NCBI GenBank assembly: GCA_903921945.1
Contig: CAIXSC010000940.1
Location: forward strand, 1 to 7,404
DNA from: an uncultured Planctomycetaceae bacterium
Lineage (GTDB): Bacteria > Planctomycetota > Planctomycetia > Pirellulales > Pirellulaceae
Length of the DNA: 7,404 nucleotides
Direction of reading: 5' to 3'
Below the pieces are notes generated by a model. It saw only the letters and a list, made by a program, of their open reading frames with translations, was not told the DNA's origin and did not search any database. Numbering within the stretch: position 1 is the first letter of the stretch; each line of letters starts with the position of its first letter. Both the position numbers and the translations under genes were made by a program. This document shows, piece after piece, positions 1 to 6,884 of this stretch.

Positions 1-80
1 GGCGTATCGCAGGCGGTCGGAATGTATCCCATGGAACGCCGAGCGAGCTCGAAGACCGGCGCTCCCAATTCGAATTCCCC

Positions 81-118
81 AAAAACTCGTGTTTCCCGCC
101 TGAAACGCGCGAGTTTGA
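81..118 (-). terminator. Imperfect stem-loop with flanking A/T tracts, candidate terminator for the methyltransferase gene
   Basis: Positions 83-89 (AAACTCG) pair perfectly with 110-116 (CGAGTTT). Inside them, 91-95 (GTTTC) pair with 102-106 (GAAAC) around the 6-nt loop 96-101. Position 90 can wobble with 107, leaving a 2-nt bulge. On the minus strand the 3' arm runs into a five-T stretch (81-85), as expected of a Rho-independent terminator. It lies about 140 nt beyond the stop of the minus-strand methyltransferase gene, with the heptamer array in between. The interrupted stem and the overlap of the T stretch with the stem make it a moderate candidate. It could instead be a palindromic intergenic element. 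Confidence 0.35.
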
Positions 119-153
119 AATCCCGCGAACCCAAAAATCTCGGCCGGCCAATC

Positions 154-251
154 AGCAACTGACAACTGACAACCAGCAACTGACAACCAGCAACTGACAA
201 CCGACAACTAGCAACTGACAACTAGCAACTAGCAACTAGCAACTAGCAACT
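154..251. repeat. Heptamer minisatellite, 14 exact-period copies
   Basis: Fourteen consecutive 7-bp units fill 154-251 with no insertion or deletion. Every unit fits RRCAACY. The unit forms are AGCAACT, GACAACT and GACAACC. The four units at 224-251 are identical (AGCAACT), while the units toward 154 are mixed, so the right end looks most recently homogenised. Because 7 is not a multiple of 3, the TAG and TGA triplets recur in all plus-strand frames. The minus strand also carries TAG at each AGCAACT-AGCAACT junction. The array begins 4 bp beyond the stop codon of the minus-strand methyltransferase gene. Confidence 0.95.
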
Positions 252-255
252 AGCC

Positions 256-885
256 CTACGGCAAGGTCATCCAATGTGGCCACCAGCTTTCGAGTCGAGC
301 GGCTTGGAGAAGGTGGGCGACGAGCGGCAGGGCGCCCCACCGCATCGCGCGAATCAGTTCGGCCCGCAGTCCGCTGAGATTCACCGGAATGGTGGCGGGA
401 CTTGTAAACAGCGACAAGTTGGGAATCAAAGCGGGAACTCGCCGCCGGTACTGCTCGTAAGCGTCCCCGTAATTGGCCACCAGGCGTCCTTCTTCGCGAG
501 GCAGTGTGATCGCGAAATAGACCAAGCCGGTCGCCAGCATACCGACAAACAGCGAGGCGCTTTGCAGGAAGACCACGAACGAGAGGCTCAACAACAGCGT
601 GCCCAGGTAAAGGGGATGGCGACACATGGAATAGGGGCCGTTGGAGATGATCTGACGGTCCTTGTGGCCGCTGATGTACAGCATCGCCCACCAACGGTAG
701 GTGGCTCCGGCGCAGAACAGCAGCCATCCCGCTGTTTCGCACGCCGCCGCTCCCCAGAATCCGAATGACCAAGCCGGCGCGGAGAAAGCGGTGAGCACCA
801 AGGCGGGCGCGAGCACGATGAGCGAGATCCAGTTGCGCGACCGCCACAGAAACGAGTGGCGGCGATACGGTGTCGCTGTCGACAT
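256..885 (-). CDS. Isoprenylcysteine carboxyl methyltransferase (ICMT)-like integral membrane methyltransferase
   Basis: Predicted 209-residue inner-membrane protein. Hydrophobic segments lie near residues 18-36, 50-70 and 92-129, with a hydrophobic stretch at 180-197. The family signature is GPYSMCRHPLYLG (residues 83-95), followed by a Pro-Arg-Glu-Glu (129-132), a Tyr-Gly-Asp-Ala-Tyr block (139-143) and Tyr-Arg-Arg-Arg-Val-Pro (146-151). This RHPxYxG...EE...Y pattern is the S-adenosylmethionine-binding core of ICMT/PEMT-like methyltransferases. Bacterial members usually have unknown substrates (lipids or small molecules), so no substrate is assigned. I chose the ATG at 885 because GGGAAGG (891-897) lies 5 nt upstream. 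An in-frame TTG at 906 would add seven residues but lacks this support. The gene ends TAG GGC TAG, so a second in-frame stop follows two codons later. It is separated from leuA by 423 bp with its own candidate promoter, so it is probably monocistronic. Confidence 0.88.
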   Translation of the reverse strand: MSTATPYRRHSFLWRSRNWISLIVLAPALVLTAFSAPAWSFGFWGAAACETAGWLLFCAGATYRWWAMLYISGHKDRQIISNGPYSMCRHPLYLGTLLLSLSFVVFLQSASLFVGMLATGLVYFAITLPREEGRLVANYGDAYEQYRRRVPALIPNLSLFTSPATIPVNLSGLRAELIRAMRWGALPLVAHLLQAARLESWWPHWMTLP

Positions 886-1038
886 GAGCACCTTCCCTGG
901 AGTCAAAGCGGGTCGGCCGCGTCACCGCCGACGCCGACTTTCATGATGGTCGTCCATTCCCAAGTCCGACCGCGCGGGCGTGGAGGAACCTGGGGATGCC
1001 TTCCATGGCCACAGAGGTCGGTCGCGTCTTGAGCGACG

Positions 1039-1067
1039 ATCGTAGGCGCCCCCCAAACCCTGGTCAA
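1039..1067 (-). promoter_or_regulatory. Candidate sigma-70 type promoter for the methyltransferase gene
   Basis: On the minus strand, TTGACC (1062-1067) is followed by exactly 17 bp and then TACGAT (1039-1044). This matches the -35 consensus at 5 of 6 and the -10 consensus at 4 of 6 positions, with ideal spacing. Transcription would start near 1032, giving a 5' untranslated region of about 145 nt before the ATG at 885. The hexamer TTGACC and the 17-bp spacing are the same as in the leuA promoter of this window. Confidence 0.55.
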
Positions 1068-1140
1068 TGTCGAATTCATGGCGTGCCGCCCTCACGCTCT
1101 CAGGAACTCACGCCCTCACTGTAGGCCAGGAAGCCGCGGT

Positions 1141-1193
1141 GCCCTGTCCGAGCTGCGGTGCCCTGTCCGAGCTGCGGTGCCCTGTCCGAACTG
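1141..1193. repeat. 19-bp direct tandem repeat, about 2.8 copies
   Basis: The unit GCCCTGTCCGAGCTGCGGT occurs at 1141-1159 and 1160-1178 without change. It is followed at 1179-1193 by a partial third copy with one substitution (GAACTG for GAGCTG). The nine bases just before (1132-1140, AGCCGCGGT) match the end of the unit with one change, a trace of a fourth copy. It lies downstream of leuA and upstream of the methyltransferase promoter. No coding role is evident. Confidence 0.93.
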
Positions 1194-1229
1194 GGCCATG
1201 GCCGACGCCGCGGCACCGAACGATCCCGA

Positions 1230-1256
1230 ACCGGGTGTCGAAGCGCGACACACGGT
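1230..1256 (-). terminator. Stem-loop downstream of leuA, possible 3'-end hairpin without a U tract
   Basis: Positions 1230-1240 pair with 1246-1256 around the 5-nt loop AAGCG (1241-1245), giving ten pairs with one internal mismatch. The hairpin begins about 50 nt beyond the leuA stop codon on the minus strand. No T run follows it on either strand, so it is not a canonical intrinsic terminator. It may be an mRNA 3'-stabilising hairpin or a weak terminator. It is the only strong hairpin I saw close to the 3' end of leuA. Confidence 0.3.
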
Positions 1257-1308
1257 CTGGGATGTCGGGGCGATGCGGGCTAATCGGTGTGAGGGGAGAC
1301 GCGATCGC

Positions 1309-2832
<1,524 letters not shown>

Positions 2833-2936
2833 GGCGGAATTCCTTGGAACGAGCGATTGGCGGAGACCAACGCGGGCACAAACTCGACAACGAACACAAG
2901 AACAAGCTCAGATCACGAAACGGGCCAACGGAAACG

Positions 2937-2967
2937 AAAAAACCCCGAAGCTTGCAAGCCCCGGGGT
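2937..2967 (-). terminator. Intrinsic terminator of the leuA attenuator (3:4 hairpin plus U6)
   Basis: On the minus strand, ACCCCGGGGCTTG (2955-2967) is followed directly by CAAGCTTCGGGGT (2942-2954). All 13 positions are complementary, two as G-U wobbles, leaving an effective 11-bp stem with a UGCA loop. The 3' end runs into six T residues (2937-2942). This is a strong Rho-independent terminator located after the Leu-rich leader ORF and about 105 nt before the leuA start codon. It would block leuA transcription when formed. It may also end transcripts that read in from the upstream PSCyt/PSD1 gene. Confidence 0.9.
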
Positions 2968-2978
2968 CTGGGAAGTGT

Positions 2979-3008
2979 CGATGGACGCGTGTCGTTAAAC
3001 GCGTATCG
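2979..3008 (-). other. Internal stem-loop in the antiterminator loop
   Basis: Within the 58-nt stretch between antiterminator segments 2 and 3, ACGCGT (2985-2990) pairs with ACGCGT (2999-3004) around an 8-nt loop. After a 2-nt bulge (2983-2984), CGAT (2979-2982) pairs with ATCG (3005-3008). This ten-pair hairpin would shorten the effective distance between segments 2 and 3 and so help the antiterminator close. It could also act as an RNA polymerase pause site. Confidence 0.5.
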
Positions 3009-3029
3009 GTGGCGACGAGCGCGCGACCC

Positions 3030-3089
3030 CTAAGGCTTGCCCATGGCAAGCAACGGAAGTAGCGATAGCCGTAGCAAGTGCGTCGTCAT
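3030..3089 (-). CDS. leuL: Leucine-rich leader peptide of the leuA attenuator (19 aa)
   Basis: This short ORF encodes MTTHLLRLSLLPLLAMGKP and ends in TAG. Seven of 19 residues are leucine (positions 5, 6, 8, 10, 11, 13, 14). The Leu codons are CTA three times, TTG twice and CTT twice. None is CTG or CTC, the codons expected to be preferred in a genome this GC-rich, so the peptide is biased toward poorly used Leu codons. It begins 8 nt after the -10 box of a strong promoter and has no Shine-Dalgarno, so it is probably translated from a leaderless or nearly leaderless transcript. The last Leu codon lies in the 5' arm of hairpin 1:2, and the stop codon lies in the antiterminator arm. The peptide itself is expected to have no function; its translation senses charged tRNA-Leu. 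I use leuL by analogy with enterobacterial leader peptides, not from sequence homology. Confidence 0.85.
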   Translation of the reverse strand: MTTHLLRLSLLPLLAMGKP

Positions 3090-3097
3090 GATGCGGA

Positions 3098-3126
3098 ACT
3101 TTATTCCAATCCCCGGCAAAGGTCAA
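3098..3126 (-). promoter_or_regulatory. leuA/leader promoter, sigma-70 type
   Basis: On the minus strand, TTGACC (3121-3126) is followed by exactly 17 bp (3104-3120) and then TAAAGT (3098-3103). This matches the -35 consensus at 5 of 6 and the -10 consensus at 4 of 6 positions, including the key second A and last T. The predicted start of transcription falls about 6-9 nt after the -10 box, at or just before the leader ATG (3087-3089). The -35 box begins 20 bp beyond the stop codon of the PSCyt/PSD1 gene. Confidence 0.75.
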
Positions 3127-3146
3127 GCCTCGCGTTCCCCTCGGTC

Positions 3147-6100
3147 TTACGGCAAGTAGACAAACTCCTTGACGTTCCAAAGCACGTGGCCGAAGTCGGC
3201 GAGCACCCTGGGGTCGCGTCGCGACGCCTCCGCGTCCAGGCGGTACTCGGCACCCTGCGCCGCGAGAAACTCCAACGCCGCGGCCACTTCGTCGGTCGAA
3301 GGCGGCCGGCCCAATGCGTCCTCGTACATCCGCTCGATACGCCGCTCCACCGCCACGTCCCCTTCGGCGATCACGCGATCCGCCCACTTTCGCGACTGCT
3401 CCAACACGAACGGATCGTTCATCAAGATCAACGCCTGGGCCGGCACATTCGACGTGTTCCGCGCCCCGACCGTGCTGAAGGGGATCGGCGTGTCGTACGC
3501 GATCATCATCGGCGAAAGGAAGTTGCGTCGCACTTCGATGTACAGGCTTCGCCGGCCGCTGCCGTCCAGCGGTCCGCTGCCTCCCGGCCGTCCGCGGCCC
3601 TGCATAAACGGTGTCAGGTGGACCGGAATGCTCCGGCCGTAGAGCGTTGGGTCCAGCCGCCCGGAGATGCGGAGCACGGCATCGCGAATCGCTTCGCCCT
3701 GCAAGCGACGGATATTCTGGCGGTGGACCAGCACATTTTGCGGGTCGACCTCGTCCCCCTTGCCGTCCGGCGCGCTCGACATTCGATAGGCGCGACTCAA
3801 CACGATCGTCCGCAACAACCGCTTCCACGACCAGCCGTCCGCGACGAAACGGCTCGCCAAGTGGTCGAGCAATTCGGGATGCGACGGGGTCTGGCCAAGC
3901 ACGCCGAAATTGTCGACCGACGGCACGATGCCGCGACCGAACAGATGATGCCACGCGCGATTCACAGCCACCCGGGCCGTCAACGGATTCCCCGGCGCGA
4001 CGATCGCCTCGGCGACCCGCAAGCGGCCACTGCCGCGCTCGGTGGCCGGAACGGGCGGCGTGTCGAGCGCTTCCAGCAATCGCCGCGGAGCCGGCTCGCC
4101 CAACGTTCGATGGTTGCCGCGAATGTGGACTCGATCGTCCTGGCCGTCGCCGTCCGCGATCGCCAACGCCCGTAACGGAGCCGGCAACGTCGCGGCTCGC
4201 TGTTCCAACTGGGGAAAGAGCGCCGCGAGCGACTCGCGGGTCGCCGCAAGCTTGGCCGACTCCGGCAGCAATCCGTGGCGAAGCAGCCAATTGATCAACT
4301 CGGTCTGGTCGCGATCCAGCTTCCGTTCGGACCAGTTGCGGATCGCCGCTTCGATCGCCTGGGCAAAGCTGCGGGCGAGCGGTTCGACAAGCTGAGCGGC
4401 CGGTCCGGTGCCGCCGGCGTTCGCAGCATCGAGCGTTTCGGCGAGCGCACGGAGCCCGATCGGATTTTCGTCGTCAGGCGGCGGACCCGAATCGGAGAGC
4501 CGGACTTCGTCGAGCGCAGCGAAGCCGTCGCCCATGTCCAGCACCTCGAAATAGACGCGATGCCCCACGTAACGGCTCACGTCGCCACCCTGGACCAGCC
4601 AGCCAAAGGTCGGTCGATTGTCAACTCGCGTGCTGCAACCGCCGAACAACAGGCCGTTGTAGACGTCCATGAAATAGTTGTCGATGTACAGTCGAATCTG
4701 AGCATCCTGCCCCTTCACACGATACAGAAGATGGCGGTGCGTCAAAGTGAAGGTGGGTGAACGCAGCACTCCCTGTTCGCGTCTCGTTCGTGCCGCGCTG
4801 TCCGCGACGCCAGGCCGAGCCAGTTGAGCCGCGTTCGACGACGCGTCCCACTGGCCGGAGGCGGTGGGGCGATCGCCGAACGCCCAGCCAGCAGGCCAAA
4901 CGCCGTCGTAGGAACCGCGATCGAAATCGACGACAACCGGCGATCGCTCGCGGAACTCGTTCCCGCGTTGCGCCGCGTCCTCAAGCCGCTTCCGGAGACC
5001 CGCCAGGCGTTCGCGGGTCGCCTCCACCTTCGGATCGCTCACTTCCAACCAAGGCTGCAGCGGATGATTGAGTGGCTTGAGTTGCGGGTCGTCCAGCGCG
5101 GCGACCCAACGGCGGAGCGTGTCCGCGTCCAGGCCCCGGACGATGGCGACTGTGTCGACCGCGTCCTGTCCCTTCTGCCGAATGTCCCGCGCTGCCAGCA
5201 GACCGTTCGCGAGCCAGTCGGCGAGACGCGGGGCCGCGGCCGCCGCCGTGGCGGTCCCCGCCAGCGCCGCGTCCCCTCGGCCACGCAGCGTCTCCAATTC
5301 GCGGGACCCCGTCTCGATGCGGCCCTCGGGATCGAGCAACGCCTCTTGCCGGCGCGAACTTTTCAGGACGCCCGCCATCGCGTAGTAGTCCTGTGTCGAG
5401 ATGGCGTCGAACTTGTGGTCGTGGCAGCGAGCGCACGCCAGCGTGACCCCAAGGAACGACTTGCTCATCACATCCAGTTGATTATCGATCCGTCCCATTT
5501 CGTCGTTGCGGACATCGACGGGCGCGTGAGTCGCTTCGCCAAGGAACCAGAAACCGGTGCCGAGAATCGATTCGTTAAACCCACGTTCCGCATGGCGGCG
5601 CGGCTTCGGCAGCAAGTCGCCCGCCAGATGCTCAAGGACGAACTGGCTGTAAGGCACATCCTCGTTGTACGCTCGAATCAGATAGTCACGGTACTCGGAC
5701 GCGTGCGGAATCGGGTAATCGAATTCGTGGCCATAGGTTTCGGCATACCGCACGAGATCCATCCAGTGACGCGCCCAACGCTCGCCAAAATGCGGCGAAC
5801 GCAACAAGCTGTCGACCGCCTTCTCGAACGCCTGCGGCGATGGATCCTCGAGAAACGCTCGGAGTTCCTCGCGTGTCGGCGGCAAGCCGACCAAATCAAA
5901 CGAGGCTCGCCGCAGCAAGAGCGCCTTGTCGGCGTCGGGAGCGGGCCGCAGTCCGGCCGCTTCCAGACGCGCCAGGATGAATCGGTCTAGCGGTTGCGCG
6001 GGCCAAGCGGCGTCCTGGACGGCGGGCAGCGGCGGATTCTGGATCGGCTGCCAGCACCAGTGGCTCGCCTTGCGCGCCGCCAAGTCGAACACGGGCCCGC

Positions 6101-6674
6101 GGCTACTGGGCTTTCGAGGCGCCTCCTTCGGCCATGGCAACCCCAGCTCGACCCAGCGAGTTAACGCGGCCACTTCAGCGGCGGGTAACCGCGACTTGGG
6201 TGGCATCTGATACGTTTCGCCGTAGTTGATCGCTTCGACGAGCAAACTCTCTTTGGGCTTGCCCGGCACCGCCGCCGGTCCCGTGTCGCCCCCCTTGAGC
6301 ACCGCCGCGCGACTGTCGAGCAGCAAACCGCCTTGAACCTTTTTCGCGTCGACACTGTGGCACTCGTAACACCGGTTCGCCAACACCGGCCGAACTTCCT
6401 TTTCGAAGAACTCGAGCGCCGCCGGTTCGAACGAAGGCTCGGCAACCGCGGGCGCCGCCGGCTCAGCAGCCTGTAACGGCACCCGCTCCATGACCATCGC
6501 GGCGGCCAAGCCGAACATCACGGCGATGACCGAGCTAATGGCGAAGCCGCTGCGCCGCCCGAGAACGACGATATCCAACCGGCTAACGCGAGCTCGCGAC
6601 GCCAACAGGGACGAACCAGTTCCAAGCGTGCTGGAAGACAACGAGGCAATGCGAATCGCGTCTTGGTCGATCAT
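3147..6674 (-). CDS. PSCyt1-PSCyt2(DUF1549)-PSD1(DUF1553) secreted cytochrome-like protein
   Basis: Predicted 1175-residue exported protein of the planctomycete PSCyt/PSD family. A long N-region is followed by a hydrophobic segment (residues 43-59) and a likely signal peptidase site after Leu-Gln-Ala (67-69). PSCyt1 spans about 85-180, with the c-type haem motif CYECH (102-106) and QMPP (156-159), whose Met may be the distal ligand. DUF1549 spans about 205-440 and contains LVGLPPTREEL (261-271) and a second CxxCH, CARCHDHKFD (414-423). Residues 580-729 form a beta-rich module (FDRGSYDGVWPAGWAFGD, then a Tyr/Asp-rich stretch) that resembles a carbohydrate-binding or LamG-like insert; this call is tentative. 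DUF1553 spans about 896-1165, with NRAWHHLFGRGIV (905-917) and SHPELLDHL (931-939). The family is thought to act in periplasmic polysaccharide or sulfatase-linked metabolism, but no reaction is established. I chose ATG 6674 because GGAGG lies 10 nt upstream (6685-6689); the frame stays open to a GTG at 6827. The DUF1501 partner often found next to such genes is not downstream here. Confidence 0.93.
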   Translation of the reverse strand: MIDQDAIRIASLSSSTLGTGSSLLASRARVSRLDIVVLGRRSGFAISSVIAVMFGLAAAMVMERVPLQAAEPAAPAVAEPSFEPAALEFFEKEVRPVLANRCYECHSVDAKKVQGGLLLDSRAAVLKGGDTGPAAVPGKPKESLLVEAINYGETYQMPPKSRLPAAEVAALTRWVELGLPWPKEAPRKPSSRGPVFDLAARKASHWCWQPIQNPPLPAVQDAAWPAQPLDRFILARLEAAGLRPAPDADKALLLRRASFDLVGLPPTREELRAFLEDPSPQAFEKAVDSLLRSPHFGERWARHWMDLVRYAETYGHEFDYPIPHASEYRDYLIRAYNEDVPYSQFVLEHLAGDLLPKPRRHAERGFNESILGTGFWFLGEATHAPVDVRNDEMGRIDNQLDVMSKSFLGVTLACARCHDHKFDAISTQDYYAMAGVLKSSRRQEALLDPEGRIETGSRELETLRGRGDAALAGTATAAAAAPRLADWLANGLLAARDIRQKGQDAVDTVAIVRGLDADTLRRWVAALDDPQLKPLNHPLQPWLEVSDPKVEATRERLAGLRKRLEDAAQRGNEFRERSPVVVDFDRGSYDGVWPAGWAFGDRPTASGQWDASSNAAQLARPGVADSAARTRREQGVLRSPTFTLTHRHLLYRVKGQDAQIRLYIDNYFMDVYNGLLFGGCSTRVDNRPTFGWLVQGGDVSRYVGHRVYFEVLDMGDGFAALDEVRLSDSGPPPDDENPIGLRALAETLDAANAGGTGPAAQLVEPLARSFAQAIEAAIRNWSERKLDRDQTELINWLLRHGLLPESAKLAATRESLAALFPQLEQRAATLPAPLRALAIADGDGQDDRVHIRGNHRTLGEPAPRRLLEALDTPPVPATERGSGRLRVAEAIVAPGNPLTARVAVNRAWHHLFGRGIVPSVDNFGVLGQTPSHPELLDHLASRFVADGWSWKRLLRTIVLSRAYRMSSAPDGKGDEVDPQNVLVHRQNIRRLQGEAIRDAVLRISGRLDPTLYGRSIPVHLTPFMQGRGRPGGSGPLDGSGRRSLYIEVRRNFLSPMMIAYDTPIPFSTVGARNTSNVPAQALILMNDPFVLEQSRKWADRVIAEGDVAVERRIERMYEDALGRPPSTDEVAAALEFLAAQGAEYRLDAEASRRDPRVLADFGHVLWNVKEFVYLP

Positions 6675-6736
6675 GCGGACAACGCCTCCGACGAAAACTT
6701 GAAAATCATGGCCGGCGCGGAAGCGCCAGAACGCTG

Positions 6737-6742
6737 AGTATA
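6737..6742 (-). promoter_or_regulatory. Possible -10 box for the PSCyt/PSD1 gene
   Basis: On the minus strand TATACT (5 of 6 to the TATAAT consensus) lies about 63 nt upstream of the chosen ATG at 6674. No convincing -35 box is present at 16-18 bp spacing, where the sequence is pyrimidine-rich (part of a T6 run). It may need an activator or be a chance match. If used, it supports the ATG at 6674 rather than the in-frame GTG at 6827, which would lie upstream of the transcript start. Confidence 0.3.
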
Positions 6743-6884
6743 CGCCAGCGCCATGGGAAAAAAGGAGCGGGACTCGGCGATCCCACCTTGTTCGAAGGCG
6801 AACCGGAAAAATACGTTCGTGGTCCACCGAGCCGATGGCGCCGGCGAAGGATGCAAAGCGAACTGGGCCAACGCGGCGCCGCAG

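Larger units (their letters stand above)
886..1308. other. 423-bp spacer between the methyltransferase gene and leuA
   Basis: No convincing protein gene is present. The spacer holds, on the minus strand, the methyltransferase Shine-Dalgarno (891-897), two very short ORFs in its presumed 5' leader (903-944 and 941-1006, overlapping as ATGA), a promoter (1039-1067), a 19-bp tandem repeat (1141-1193) and a stem-loop (1230-1256) downstream of leuA. Two plus-strand open frames of 81 codons cross the tandem repeat, but they have no recognisable domain and look like chance frames in GC-rich DNA. Confidence 0.6.
2937..3051 (-). promoter_or_regulatory. Leucine-responsive transcription attenuator with alternative RNA folds
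   Basis: Three competing pairings are visible in the minus-strand transcript. The 1:2 hairpin is GCTTGCC (3045-3051) with GGCAAGC (3035-3041) around a 3-nt loop, and its 5' arm includes the last Leu codon of the leader ORF. The 2:3 antiterminator is CAAGCCTTAGGGGT (3026-3039) with ACCCCGGGGCTTG (2955-2967): 13 pairs, two of them G-U, with a single bulged A. The 3:4 terminator is 2955-2967 with 2942-2954. Segment 2 spans the leader stop codon (3030-3032). A ribosome finishing the leader would mask segment 2 and let the terminator form. A ribosome stalled at Leu codons would open 1:2 and favour 2:3. With no translation, 1:2 forms and termination is expected. The logic matches trp/leu-type attenuation known from Proteobacteria. 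That it works this way here is inferred from sequence. Confidence 0.85.

Noticed and set aside
1..162. Open plus-strand frame from the window edge to a TGA at 160-162
   Set aside because: The 53 codons show no recognisable motif, are rich in low-complexity Ser/Asn/Pro/Lys and overlap the stem-loop. There is too little to call a gene end.
236..925. 229-codon minus-strand frame overlapping the methyltransferase gene
   Set aside because: It lies in another frame over the clear ICMT-like protein and its translation is Arg/Pro-rich with no domain. It is a shadow.
2937..3126. T-box or riboswitch as an alternative explanation of the leuA leader
   Set aside because: The leader is short, and I did not see the T-box consensus or a recognisable aptamer. 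The Leu-rich ORF with 1:2, 2:3 and 3:4 pairings accounts for the structure fully.
4824..5990. 388-codon plus-strand frame opposite the PSCyt/PSD1 gene
   Set aside because: It is an Arg-rich antisense shadow without any motif or start signal.
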